Shown in pieces: positions 1 through 8,829 of a DNA stretch of 64,000 nt (positions are counted from its first letter, which is position 1; every line of letters starts with the position of its first letter). Location of the stretch: assembly GCA_021778315.1 (NCBI GenBank), contig JAJYCQ010000006.1, forward strand, positions 6,462 through 70,461, written 5' to 3'. This stretch comes from Acidobacteriota bacterium. GTDB lineage: Bacteria; Acidobacteriota; Terriglobia; Terriglobales; Acidobacteriaceae. The notes under the pieces are model-generated. The model was not told the origin of the DNA. It did not search any database and saw only the letters and a program-made list of their open reading frames with translations. A program made the position numbers and the translations under genes.

Positions 1-273
1 GGGAATGCATGCATTTCGGTCCACATCGGTCGCGAGGGGGAGACGGCTGTATTGCTGGTGGAGGATAACGGGATGGGGATCGACGCGGAACATCTGCAGC
101 GGATCTTTGAGGCGTTCTTCAGCACGAAGGAGGAGGTTGGAACGGGGATCGGGCTGTGGGTGACGAGGGAGTTGGTGGAGAAGAATGGTGGGAGGATCTC
201 TGCGAAGAGCCGGTGTGAGCTGGCCTCGGGAGCTACGACGCAGTTTCGGGTGGAGTTTCCTCTGGCGCGGTAG
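1..273 (+). CDS. Sensor histidine kinase, C-terminal fragment (HATPase domain)
   Basis: Frame 1 is open from the first base, so this is the 3' end of a longer gene cut by the window edge. The visible 90 residues carry the ATP-binding core of a histidine kinase: an N/G1-box DNGMGID, an F-box-like IFEAFFSTK and a G2-box GTGIGLWVTREL. This kinase subdomain phosphorylates a conserved His in the missing part using ATP. The ending pattern is typical of PAS-containing or phytochrome-like kinases of the HWE/NtrB type, but the input domains and partner regulator are outside the window. It converges with the SCO gene on the other strand about 20 bp downstream. Confidence 0.85.
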   Translation, partial: GNACISVHIGREGETAVLLVEDNGMGIDAEHLQRIFEAFFSTKEEVGTGIGLWVTRELVEKNGGRISAKSRCELASGATTQFRVEFPLAR

Positions 274-295
274 GAAGCGGTGCGGGCGGCGTGCG

Positions 296-1150
296 TCAGG
301 CGGCGCGGGGTCTTGGCTTGCGGGTGAGAAGGACGATCATACCGATGACGATGAGGAGTGTGATCATGCCGGCGATGCCGAGGATGCGGAGGACCGAGAC
401 GGAGTAGCGGCCGACTGCGGGGCTGTAGCTACAGCAGTAGAGGATGAGGAGGTCGACGGGGTTGCTGATCTTTTTCTGGCTGGCGTCGAGGAGCGCGAGG
501 CGGAGATCGCGGGCGGGGTAGTCGATGCCGGAGAGGTATTTGGACATGCGGCCGTCGGGGGTGGCGAACATGATGACGCTGGAGTGTGCGAACTGGTCCA
601 TCTTGCCGTCGGGGCCAGGGACCATGACGTAGTGGAAGCCGGTTGCTGCGGAGATGGCGGCGATGCTGGCGGGGTCTCCGGTGAGGAAGTGGACGGCGTT
701 GGAGGCTGCGGCGTTGTTGGACCAGCCGGCTTCGCTGAGGAAGGTGCGCTTTTCGTTGATGGCGTCGGCGGGCTTGTCGGTGGGGTCGATGCTGAAGATG
801 AGGACCTGGTAGTCCTTGCCGGGGATGAGGGTGGTTTGAGCGAGGCCGGTGGCGAGGCCGTGCTGCACCTGGGGGCAGAGCATGGCGCACTTGTAGTAGA
901 CCTCGGCCATGACGACGGGCTGATTGCTGAACCAGGTGCTGAGGGGGCCGGTGCGGTTGGTCTCGTCGGTGAAGGTGGCGGAGAGGGGGAGGGGCTTGCC
1001 AAGGCGCTGCTCGACTCCGGCGTGGGCGAGGTAGGCAGGGGTGTCCTGGGCAGAGGCACCGAGGGGCTTGTCGGCGGAGTAGCCTTGCGCGTGCAGAAGA
1101 TTGGCGGAGAGGAATCCCAGAACGATGAAGGCCCATACCCTAGAACGCAT
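296..1150 (-). CDS. SCO1/SenC family copper chaperone-like protein
   Basis: A 284-residue exported, membrane-anchored thioredoxin-fold protein. SCO proteins deliver copper to the CuA site of cytochrome c oxidase or act as thiol reductants in the periplasm. Visible features: signal peptide at residues 1-21, the SCO metal/thiol motif YYKCAMLCPQ (C88 and C92), the third ligand H189 in QFAHSS, and a C-terminal transmembrane segment at about 255-278. The reading frame stays open far upstream, but ATG at 1150 has an AGGAGG ribosome site about 9 bases before it and begins the signal peptide, so I chose it. The oxidase genes are 40 kb away (41.3-44.9 kb). A C-terminal anchor is unusual, as most SCO proteins are anchored N-terminally. 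Confidence 0.85.
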   Translation of the reverse strand: MRSRVWAFIVLGFLSANLLHAQGYSADKPLGASAQDTPAYLAHAGVEQRLGKPLPLSATFTDETNRTGPLSTWFSNQPVVMAEVYYKCAMLCPQVQHGLATGLAQTTLIPGKDYQVLIFSIDPTDKPADAINEKRTFLSEAGWSNNAAASNAVHFLTGDPASIAAISAATGFHYVMVPGPDGKMDQFAHSSVIMFATPDGRMSKYLSGIDYPARDLRLALLDASQKKISNPVDLLILYCCSYSPAVGRYSVSVLRILGIAGMITLLIVIGMIVLLTRKPRPRAA

Positions 1151-1244
1151 TGAAACGAACCTCCTGCTGCTGTTTCTATGGTACCTGCTGCGAGAGCCGG
1201 ATTGAGGTGGGTTATGAGGCGGTGGAACGGGTATTCTATAGATC

Positions 1245-2231
1245 GTGACGACACACACAATACGGATAGGATCGAGGGGTTCGCAGCTGGCGCTATGGCA
1301 GGCGAACCATGTTGCAGACCGGCTTCGCTCGCAGGGCCATACGGTGGAGATCGAGGTGATTCGCACGGTCGGTGACCGGATGCAGGAGCCCGGATTTACG
1401 GCGCCGGCGACGTATGAGGATGGCACGCCGCTCGATGCGAAGGGGATTTTCATCAAGGAGATCGAGGACGCTCTGATGGGCGGACGGATCGACCTGGCGG
1501 TGCACTCGCTGAAGGATTTGCCGACGACGTTGGACGAGCGGTTTACGCTGGCGGCGATTCCGTCGAGGGTGGATGCGCGGGATGCGTTTGTGTGCGAGAA
1601 GTTCTGGGGATTGCATATGCTGCCGTCGGGTGCGAGTGTGGCGACGACGAGTCCGCGGAGGCAGGCGATGCTGCTGGCGCTGCGGCCGGATATACGGTTT
1701 GTGGAGATGCGAGGGAACATCGATACACGGCTGCGGAAGTGGTCGGAGGGTCAGGCAGACGCTCTGGTGTTGGCTTGCGCGGGGCTGGATCGGCTGGGGC
1801 GGACGGAGCATGTGCACTCACGATTTTCTGTGGACGAGTTGACTCCGGCGCCGGGACAGGGAGCGCTGGGGCTGGAGACTCGCTCTCCGAAGCACCCGCT
1901 GGATACGGAGGATGCAGGCCGCGATCCTTATGTGTATGAGGCGGTGCGAGCGCTGAATGACGCGGATGCGGAGTTTGAGACGGAGGCGGAGCGCGCGGTG
2001 TTGAACGCGCTTGGAGGTGGCTGCCAGTTGCCGCTGGGGGCGTATTGCCACCGCGCGGATGAGCAGTGGCATATGCATGCGATGGTGGTGTCCAGGGATG
2101 GGGAGCAGGTGGTGCATGTGGTGCGACGAGTTGTGGTGGGCGCGGTGGCGGGAGAGTTCGGAGCGGCTGTTGCGGAGGCGCTGATTGGGAGGGGAGCGAA
2201 GGACGTTCTGAGCGCTTCGGCTAGCGACTAA
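1245..2231 (+). CDS. hemC: Hydroxymethylbilane synthase (porphobilinogen deaminase)
   Basis: Joins four porphobilinogen units into hydroxymethylbilane in the cytoplasm, the third step of tetrapyrrole synthesis from ALA. The 328-residue protein starts IRIGSRGSQLALWQA, carries the catalytic Asp in HSLKDLPT (D91), the cofactor-binding loop TTSPRRQA, and the Cys that binds the dipyrromethane cofactor in LGGGCQLPLGAY (C260). The start is GTG at 1245. Compared with the usual ~310 residues there is a short insertion at about 48-65 (MQEPGFTAPATYEDGTPLD). It is divergent from the SCO gene with a ~95 bp shared upstream region. hemD (15.8 kb) and hemQ (17.4 kb) lie on the same segment but not in the same operon. 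Confidence 0.96.
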   Translation: MTTHTIRIGSRGSQLALWQANHVADRLRSQGHTVEIEVIRTVGDRMQEPGFTAPATYEDGTPLDAKGIFIKEIEDALMGGRIDLAVHSLKDLPTTLDERFTLAAIPSRVDARDAFVCEKFWGLHMLPSGASVATTSPRRQAMLLALRPDIRFVEMRGNIDTRLRKWSEGQADALVLACAGLDRLGRTEHVHSRFSVDELTPAPGQGALGLETRSPKHPLDTEDAGRDPYVYEAVRALNDADAEFETEAERAVLNALGGGCQLPLGAYCHRADEQWHMHAMVVSRDGEQVVHVVRRVVVGAVAGEFGAAVAEALIGRGAKDVLSASASD

Positions 2232-2363
2232 GCGCAGTCTCGCCGACGGATGTGTGCGGCTTCGATCTGTACCGGAGAGTTTCAGTCGCGTGCGGCGGTT
2301 CTTGTTTTTGTGCCACGAAGGGGTCAACCCGCGTTCATCTTGAATCCATCTACACTGAGAGAT

Positions 2364-3692
2364 GTGAGGATCTGCTATGTCCATTTCGCGGTGTTGTTTG
2401 CCATGACAATAGCTGTTGGGGCGCCAGCTCAGGGATTGCTTACGGAGCGTGACGCGGGGGCAGGGGCGGCGGCTGCGGCGACTGAGGGTGTGGTTGTGCC
2501 GACGGGAGTCCCGCTGCACATACAGGTCACGCGGACTGCACATCTGCATAAGGGAGCGGCGGTGAGCGGAGTGCTGACGGCTCCGATTTATGTGCGGGAC
2601 CGGCTGGTGCTGCCGGTTGGTTCGCCGGTGATGGGAACGGTGACGGAGTATGCTCCGGTCGATCACATTGTGCGGGAGCAGGCGCTGCTGAATGGCGATG
2701 TGACGCCGCTGCATGATCCGGTGGTGGATTTTACGAGCGTACACCTGGTGGGAATGAATGAGGATGTGCCGCTGGATACGCGGGCGCAGATCCGCGAGAC
2801 CAAGCTGGTTCGGTTTGTGAGTGTGAAGAAGGAATCGCTGATCCATAAGGCGATCACGGCGGCGAAGGCGCGCGTGCATGATGTGTACGCGGCATTTACG
2901 GGGCCGAACAAGAAGGACCGGGCGCTGCAGTTGCTTTATGGGCAGCTTCCGTATCATCCGCAGCGCATCTGGACTGGAACGCAGTTTGTTGCGGACCTGA
3001 ACGCGCCGGTGACGGTGACGATGCCGGTAGAGGCGCCGGTGGCTGCGTCGGAGGTTGCGAGCCTGAATGGGATTACGGTGAGTGCGCGGCTGCGGGACTC
3101 GCTGGATTCGAAGACGTCGAAGAAGGGGGACGCGGTGATCGCGCTGGTGACGGCTCCGGTGTTTGACAAGGAGCACAAGCTGGTGCTGCCGGAGGGAACG
3201 GAGATCGATGGCCTGGTGTCGGCGAGCAAGCCGGCGCGGAAGTTTGGGCGCAATGGGCAGTTGCGGTTCGCGATTCGCGGGGTGAAGGAGATTGACCAGC
3301 CGGCGGGGAGGCCGACGGAGAAGGTGTATGGCACGCTGACGGGCGCGGAGGGCAGTAAGGGGCAGAACCTGTCGGTGGACGCCGAGGGAAATGTGAAGGC
3401 GAACCCGGATAAGAACCGTTTCGTGGCACCGCTGCTGCTGGCGGCGACGGCGATGGAGGGGCAGGATCGCGATAGTGCGAATGGAGCGGGCGTGGGACGA
3501 ACCACGGTCGCGTCGAATGGATTTGGGCTGGTTGCCCGTGTGATCGCGCTGACGGTGACGAGCCGGAATGTGGCGACTGGTTTTGGAGCGTATGCTTTTG
3601 CGCAGTCGATTTATTTTCGTTTTTTGATTCGTGGGCACGAGGTGACGTTCCCGAAGGATACGCAGGTTGAGGTAACGCTCTCGACGCGGTGA
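2364..3692 (+). CDS. Secreted protein with two TrbI-like beta repeats, function unknown
   Basis: I do not recognise a named family with certainty. The frame is open from 2250, but GTG at 2364 begins a plausible signal peptide ending near VGAPAQG, so I place the start there (442 residues). Two copies of a similar unit are visible, about residues 35-100 and 225-300. Each reads as a short beta domain with a 'GD/GAAV..(L)TAPV(F/Y)......LVLP(E/V)G(S/T)...G.V' pattern, which resembles the outer-membrane VirB10/TrbI-like repeat used by proteins that set a hydrophilic lumen. The C-terminus ends in another short 'FPKDTQVEV' strand. No partner secretion genes are nearby. Periplasmic location is inferred from the signal peptide. 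Confidence 0.6.
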   Translation: MRICYVHFAVLFAMTIAVGAPAQGLLTERDAGAGAAAAATEGVVVPTGVPLHIQVTRTAHLHKGAAVSGVLTAPIYVRDRLVLPVGSPVMGTVTEYAPVDHIVREQALLNGDVTPLHDPVVDFTSVHLVGMNEDVPLDTRAQIRETKLVRFVSVKKESLIHKAITAAKARVHDVYAAFTGPNKKDRALQLLYGQLPYHPQRIWTGTQFVADLNAPVTVTMPVEAPVAASEVASLNGITVSARLRDSLDSKTSKKGDAVIALVTAPVFDKEHKLVLPEGTEIDGLVSASKPARKFGRNGQLRFAIRGVKEIDQPAGRPTEKVYGTLTGAEGSKGQNLSVDAEGNVKANPDKNRFVAPLLLAATAMEGQDRDSANGAGVGRTTVASNGFGLVARVIALTVTSRNVATGFGAYAFAQSIYFRFLIRGHEVTFPKDTQVEVTLSTR

Positions 3693-3708
3693 TGTCCTAC
3701 GGTCTTGC

Positions 3709-3728
3709 GGTCCTGAGCGGACGGCGGG
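3709..3728. repeat. Dispersed 20-bp repeat, copy A
   Basis: One-mismatch copy of ggtcctgcgcggacggcggg, which occurs exactly at 18216-18235 and 21482-21501. This copy sits 16 bases after the stop codon of the preceding gene, in an otherwise featureless 137-bp gap, and is preceded by cctacggtc as copy C is. Confidence 0.7.
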
Positions 3729-3829
3729 AGTGGGATGGGTGGCAGTGGTTCGGTAGTGGCTTCCGTGGGGCGTTTTGGTTTAGATGTTTGCGTGGTTGGA
3801 TCTTTGAATGAGGTTTCTGGAGGGTTGCT

Positions 3830-4651
3830 ATGGATCGTCGTGATTTTCTTGCCAGCAGTGCTTCTTTGTCTGCGCTTGCGCTTGCGGGGCGACCCGCTGG
3901 AGCGTCCTCGCCTTTGAGTTCAGGGATGGCGACGGAGGCGGGAAAGCCTCGCGAGTATTACCAGTTGCGGCGCTACTCGCTACAGTCGGGACCGCAGGTT
4001 GAGCTTGCGGAGCATTACTTTGAACAGGCGCTGGTGCCTGCGCTGGGACGGATGGGGTTGGGGCCGGTTGGGGCGTTCCGTGTGGATATTGGGCCGGAGA
4101 CTCCGGCGTTTTACGTGCTGATTCCGGGGAGTGACCTGGGGACGCTTGCGGGAGTGGACCATCGGCTGGCGCATGACGACGAATTTTTGAAGGCGGCGGG
4201 GCCTTTCTGGAGTGCGCCTGCGACGGCGCCTGCGTTTGTGCGGGTCGAGGCGTCGTTGCATGTGGCGTTTGAAGGCTGGCCGCGGTTGACGGTGCCGGCC
4301 GCTGCGGCTACGAAGGGGAAGAGAATATTTCAACTGCGCACGTATGAGAGTCCGAGCTATGCGGCCCACGTGCGGAAGGTCGAGATGTTCCATAGCGGCG
4401 AGTTCGAGATCTTCAAGAACGCTGGATTTCACCCAGTGTTCTTTGGCGATACGCTGGTGGGGCCGCGGCAGCCGAGCTTGACGTACATGCTGAGCTTTGC
4501 GGATCTCGACGAACTCACGGCGGACTGGAAGACCTTCAGCAGCGATCCGGCGTGGAAGAAGTTGTCATCGTCTCCGCGGTTTGGGTATGAGGCGATTGTG
4601 AGCAACATTACGAATCTGGTGCTGAGTCCGCTGGCGGCTTCGCAGATTTAG
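3830..4651 (+). CDS. NIPSNAP family protein with Tat-like leader
   Basis: A 273-residue protein with two tandem NIPSNAP-type ferredoxin-like domains. The first begins REYYQLRRYSL (about 44-50) and the second RIFQLRTYESPS (about 164-175), each followed by the family's 'F..(A/N)G(L/F)..V..F' pattern. The N-terminus MDRRDFLASSASLSALAL is a twin-arginine-like leader. NIPSNAP proteins are poorly characterised; bacterial members are often exported and found beside sugar or aromatic catabolism genes. ATG at 3830 has a GGAGGG ribosome site. It converges with the ALDH16 gene with only about 7 bp between stop codons. Substrate or ligand is unknown. Confidence 0.85.
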   Translation: MDRRDFLASSASLSALALAGRPAGASSPLSSGMATEAGKPREYYQLRRYSLQSGPQVELAEHYFEQALVPALGRMGLGPVGAFRVDIGPETPAFYVLIPGSDLGTLAGVDHRLAHDDEFLKAAGPFWSAPATAPAFVRVEASLHVAFEGWPRLTVPAAAATKGKRIFQLRTYESPSYAAHVRKVEMFHSGEFEIFKNAGFHPVFFGDTLVGPRQPSLTYMLSFADLDELTADWKTFSSDPAWKKLSSSPRFGYEAIVSNITNLVLSPLAASQI

Positions 4652-4658
4652 GCCAGAG

Positions 4659-7046
4659 TTATTCGCCGTAGGGGACCCAGATGTTTTTGATTTGGGTGGC
4701 GTGGCGGAGGTACCAGCGACCTTGCGATTGGGCGGGGTCGAACCAGTCGATTGGGCGGCCGTGGTTGGTGAAGACCTGCTTGAGATTTCCGATGGAGGCG
4801 GCCTTGACGAGCGAGGCGGTGGCTTCGTCGCGGAAGCTCCAGATGGCGTCGATGTCGTCGTGTTTGGAGAGCGTTTTGGCTAGCTCGGTTGGCTTCCCGG
4901 AGACGAGGTTGATGACGCCGCCGGGGAGGTCGCTGGTGTCGAGGACCTGGTAGAGCTCGGACATGAGGGTGGCTGAGCTCTGGCTGGGGATGGCAACGAC
5001 GGTGTTGCCCATGGAGATGGCGGGGAGGATGAGGGAGAGGAGGCCGAGGAGGGGGGCGTCGTCGGGTGCGAGGATGGCGATGGTGCCGATGGGTTCCTTC
5101 ATGGCGAGCGTGACCATGCGGGCGGGCGGGTTGTGGACGGTGCCTTCGAATTTGTCGGCCCAGGCGGCGTAGGTGAAGGTGCGTTCGATGGTGGTGTCGA
5201 GTTCGAGGGTGGCTTGCTCTGGACCTACGAAGTCTGCGAGCTTGGTGATGATTTCGTCGCGGCGCTGGATGAGGTTTTCGGCGATGAAGTAGAGGATCTG
5301 GGCTCGGGCGTGGGCTGTGAGCTTGGGCCATTTTGCGGAGCGGGCGGCTTCGACGGCGTTGCGGATGTCCTTGCGGCTACCGAGCGGGGCTTCGCCGATG
5401 AGGCTGCCCGCATGCTGCCCGAAGGACGCATAGACGGGGTAGCTGTAGCCGGAGTCGGGGCGGGTTTGCTTGCCTCCGATGTAGAGCTTGATGGTGCGGT
5501 CGATGGGAGAGGTTGTCGGTTGTTGGTTGCTGGTTGTTGGTGGATTGCCGGGGAGGACGATGGGTGGCGCGTTGTGGAGCCAGGTGGGTTCGAGGTATTC
5601 GACCATGCCTTCGCGTCCGCCTTCGCGGCCGTAGCCGGATTCGCGGTAGCCGCCGAAGCCGCAGGCTGCGTCGAAGAGGTTGGTGGCGTTGATCCAGATG
5701 ACGCCGGCCTTGACCTGCGCGGCAACGTCGAGGGCCACGTTGATGTTCTCGCTCCAGATGCTGGCGGCGAGGCCGTAGGTGGTGTTGTTGGCGAGCTCGA
5801 CGGCCTCAGCGGGGGTGCGGAAGGTCATGGCTACGAGGACGGGGCCGAAGATTTCCTGCTGGGCGACCGTCGCGCTGGGTGTGACGTTGGTGAGGAGGGT
5901 GGGCTTGTAGAAGAGGCCGAGTGCGGGGAGGTCGGTGGTGGGTTGGTAGCAGGTGGCGCCTTCGGCGATTCCGGTGGCGACCAGGGAGTGGATGCGGTCG
6001 TATTGGATTTGGTCGACGATCGCTCCGATGTCGATGGATTTGTCGAGGGGCGAGCCGATGCGGAGGGTTTGCATGCGGGCGCGGATTTTTTCGTAGAGGC
6101 GTTCGGCGATGCGCTCCTGGACGAGGAGGCGGGAGCCGGCACAGCAGACCTGGCCCTGGTTGAACCAGATGCCGTCGACGAGACCTTCGACGGCGGAGTC
6201 GAGGTCGGCGTCGTCGAAGACGATGAAGGGGGATTTGCCGCCTAGTTCGAGGGAGAGTTTCTTGGGTGTGGCGGCGGTGGCCTTGCGGATGAGGCGGCCG
6301 ACTTCGGTGGAGCCGGTGAAGGCGATCTTGTCGATGCCGGGGTGGTTGACGAGCGCGGAGCCGGTGGTGCCGTCGCCGTTGATGATGTTGAGGACGCCGT
6401 GGGGGAGGCCGATTTCGTGGGCGATTTCAGCGAAGGCCAGGGCGGTGAGGGGCGTGTACTCGGCTGGCTTGATGACGATGGTGCAGCCGGCGGCGAGGGC
6501 GGGCGCGACCTTCCACGCGAACATGAGGAGAGGGAAGTTCCAGGGGATGATCTGGCCGACGACGCCGACGGGAGAGTAGCCGGGGAATTCTTCGTCGCGG
6601 AGCTGCGCCCAGCCGGCGTGGTGGTAGAAGTGGCGGGCGACGAGGGGGATGTCGATGTCCCGGGACTCGCGGATGGACTTGCCGTTGTCGAGGGTTTCTA
6701 GGACGGCGAGGCGGCGGGCGTGCTTCTGGACCTGGCGGGCTAGGGCGTAGAGGTAGCGGGCTCGCTGGTGGCCGGTGAGGGCTTGCCAGGCGGGGAGGGC
6801 TTTGGTCGCGGCGGCTACGGCGGCGTCGACGTCGGCGGCGGTGCCGGTGGCGATGGTGGCGAGGAGTTCGCCGGTGGCGGGGTTATGCGTTGCGAAGGTT
6901 TGGCTGCTCGACGGGGTGAAGGCGCCGTCGATGTAGTGGCCGAAGGTGCGGTGGTGGGCGTCGAGCCAGCTGGTGACCTCGGAGGCGTCTTCGGGGGCTG
7001 GGCCGTAGTCCATGTTTTGGAATTTTTCTATGATGCTCGTGCTCAT
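4659..7046 (-). CDS. Two-domain aldehyde dehydrogenase, ALDH16-like
   Basis: A 795-residue protein made of two ALDH units. Residues 1-490 are a full NAD(P)-dependent aldehyde dehydrogenase: PWNFP (N170), general base E267 in LELGGK, and the nucleophile in FNQGQVCCAG (C301, next to C302). Residues about 508-795 form a second ALDH-like unit that keeps the Rossmann part but has no catalytic Cys or Glu; the equivalent stretch reads VFTNHGRPID. This layout matches family ALDH16, where the C-terminal unit is structural. A Thr/Gln-rich linker at about 490-505 joins the units. ATG at 7046 has AGAGG upstream. deoC lies on the same strand 1.8 kb upstream, suggesting that it oxidises acetaldehyde or a related product of deoxyribose breakdown (inference). 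Confidence 0.9.
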   Translation of the reverse strand: MSTSIIEKFQNMDYGPAPEDASEVTSWLDAHHRTFGHYIDGAFTPSSSQTFATHNPATGELLATIATGTAADVDAAVAAATKALPAWQALTGHQRARYLYALARQVQKHARRLAVLETLDNGKSIRESRDIDIPLVARHFYHHAGWAQLRDEEFPGYSPVGVVGQIIPWNFPLLMFAWKVAPALAAGCTIVIKPAEYTPLTALAFAEIAHEIGLPHGVLNIINGDGTTGSALVNHPGIDKIAFTGSTEVGRLIRKATAATPKKLSLELGGKSPFIVFDDADLDSAVEGLVDGIWFNQGQVCCAGSRLLVQERIAERLYEKIRARMQTLRIGSPLDKSIDIGAIVDQIQYDRIHSLVATGIAEGATCYQPTTDLPALGLFYKPTLLTNVTPSATVAQQEIFGPVLVAMTFRTPAEAVELANNTTYGLAASIWSENINVALDVAAQVKAGVIWINATNLFDAACGFGGYRESGYGREGGREGMVEYLEPTWLHNAPPIVLPGNPPTTSNQQPTTSPIDRTIKLYIGGKQTRPDSGYSYPVYASFGQHAGSLIGEAPLGSRKDIRNAVEAARSAKWPKLTAHARAQILYFIAENLIQRRDEIITKLADFVGPEQATLELDTTIERTFTYAAWADKFEGTVHNPPARMVTLAMKEPIGTIAILAPDDAPLLGLLSLILPAISMGNTVVAIPSQSSATLMSELYQVLDTSDLPGGVINLVSGKPTELAKTLSKHDDIDAIWSFRDEATASLVKAASIGNLKQVFTNHGRPIDWFDPAQSQGRWYLRHATQIKNIWVPYGE

Positions 7047-7276
7047 TTGAACCTCTTTTGGCTCTCGCTATCAATGCACCGGACTAGCTCGTGCGTCAAT
7101 ATTTCACTACGCCTCTGACAGTCAGGTAGATGAACCAATCTCCGCTTGCAGAAGAGCCTTGTTCAAGGGTACCGTGTTCCCGGTTTTCCCGATGCACTGA
7201 ATCTGGGGCGGATTCACCACGTCCTACTTCACAGGCTGAGCGGTCTATGCAGCGGAGAATTGTCCAAAGGAAGACT

Positions 7277-8794
7277 GTGAGTGGCGAGCGAATGAGACGA
7301 GCGGTGTGGCAGATAGCGGGGGGCGCATTGCTCACGCTATTGGGTGGAGTTCGGCTGGTCGCGCAGACGCACACAATCGATCCCTACAGCTTGCCGGTGG
7401 TGCAGGCGGCCTGCGGTGCTGAGGGCGGCAGTCCGCCGCAGGCGATGTCCGGCGGCCACGTTACTGCACCAGCGCTGAAGCCGGGAATGGCGCGGGTGTA
7501 TGTGATCACCGAGACGAGGGGGTTCTTTGGCTCGCGGGGCGAACCGGTGCGATTGGGGATGGATGGAAGATGGTTCGGCGCGAACCGGTCCTACGTCTAT
7601 GGTTACAGCTTCGTGGATGTCACTCCTGGCGTGCATCATCTTTGCATCGCAGCCACGGTGAAGGGAGTTTTGCCACATACCTCGGCGGGAGTTTTGCTGG
7701 CGCGCGTGGATGCGGCCGCTGGGAAGATGTACTTCTTCTACAACCAATGCATTCAGTTGGCCCGCGTTTTCAGCCTGCGGACCATGAGCGCGGAGGACGG
7801 CGCCATGTATCTTCAGGCGCTCCCATCGTCGAAAATCCCGAAGCTATGGAAGACGGCGGCGGCGCAGGCGGCATGCGGCGTCGATCCAAGCCGTATGCCG
7901 AGCGATCCGGTGCCCCCGCCCACACTGCCCGGGCCTCCGTCGGAAGGTCGAGCGCTGATTTATTTCTTTTCCGGCGTGCCGCAGTTCGGCAGCCACGGAG
8001 TGCCAATACACGTTGGCGTCGATGGGAACTGGGTTGGTGAGACGCGGATGTGGTCTTATGTGGGCGTGCAGATGGCTCCCGGAGCACACCGCCTGTGTTC
8101 TGCCACGAAGATCATGTTGGGAATGAAGCCAACCCTGCATCTGGGCCAACTCAACGTAGTGGCGGGCAAGACCTACTTCGTAGACACCAACACGCTGCAA
8201 CCTGTGGAGCACAGTCTGGCGACGGTGTGGCTACGGCGGATTGCGGCGATGCCGAAGTCGGACACGCCGGACCGAAAGTCGCTGAAGCAATGGAGTCGGA
8301 CGAACTTTCCTGCCTCGCCGGACGAGCTTCGTGCGTGCGGGATACCAGCCTCAGATAGCACGGCGGTGGCGCCAACGATGGTGCAGCCTGTGAATGGACC
8401 CGTGCCGGAGTCGCAGGTAATCTTTGTGTTGCAGTCGGACATTAAACGGCTGCACCGGCGCCATGCGGTGGACGTTGGCCTTGACGGCCGCTGGGTAGCC
8501 TCGCTGCAGAGTACCTCATGGGTGGCGCTGCCAGTCGCTACCGGTCGGCATGAGCTATGCGTCCGCATTCGCAACGGAACCAAACGGAGAGACCGTTGGT
8601 TCTCGCCGGATTCGACCCTGATTCTTGATTCTGCCACTGCGACGGATGCCACGAGTCTCTACTTTGAGAGCCACGTAATCGTTATATCGCTTGAGTACGG
8701 TGACATTTATTTATTCGAGAGTAATCGGCTGGATCCGGATGAAGGGGCGCTGCTGCTGGCGTACTATCCACGGGCAGACACGCTTCATCCTTGA
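7277..8794 (+). CDS. Secreted protein with three DUF2846-like repeats
   Basis: About 505 residues starting at GTG 7277, which follows AAGGAAG and leads into a signal peptide (IAGGALLTLLGGVRLVAQ). The frame is open from 7130 but the extra N-terminus looks non-coding. Three related units can be seen. The units share 'GVDG.W.G....(S)Y/W..V...PG.H.LC', for example GMDGRWFGANRSY, GVDGNWVGETRMW and GLDGRWVASLQST, each ending with a strand such as GK(M/T)YF. Each unit is preceded by a Cys-Gly (AACG, AACG, RACG). This resembles DUF2846, a small lipoprotein-type domain that usually occurs singly. It is divergently transcribed from ALDH16. Function is unknown; a cell-surface or periplasmic role is inferred. 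Confidence 0.7.
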   Translation: MSGERMRRAVWQIAGGALLTLLGGVRLVAQTHTIDPYSLPVVQAACGAEGGSPPQAMSGGHVTAPALKPGMARVYVITETRGFFGSRGEPVRLGMDGRWFGANRSYVYGYSFVDVTPGVHHLCIAATVKGVLPHTSAGVLLARVDAAAGKMYFFYNQCIQLARVFSLRTMSAEDGAMYLQALPSSKIPKLWKTAAAQAACGVDPSRMPSDPVPPPTLPGPPSEGRALIYFFSGVPQFGSHGVPIHVGVDGNWVGETRMWSYVGVQMAPGAHRLCSATKIMLGMKPTLHLGQLNVVAGKTYFVDTNTLQPVEHSLATVWLRRIAAMPKSDTPDRKSLKQWSRTNFPASPDELRACGIPASDSTAVAPTMVQPVNGPVPESQVIFVLQSDIKRLHRRHAVDVGLDGRWVASLQSTSWVALPVATGRHELCVRIRNGTKRRDRWFSPDSTLILDSATATDATSLYFESHVIVISLEYGDIYLFESNRLDPDEGALLLAYYPRADTLHP

Positions 8795-8829
8795 GTTTGT
8801 GCGTGGTATTCGGTGTGCAGTATGCGGAA

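Noticed and set aside
296..1720. A 474-residue reading frame including the SCO protein
   Set aside because: The first 190 residues lie antisense to hemC and lack a ribosome site; the signal peptide starts at 1150.
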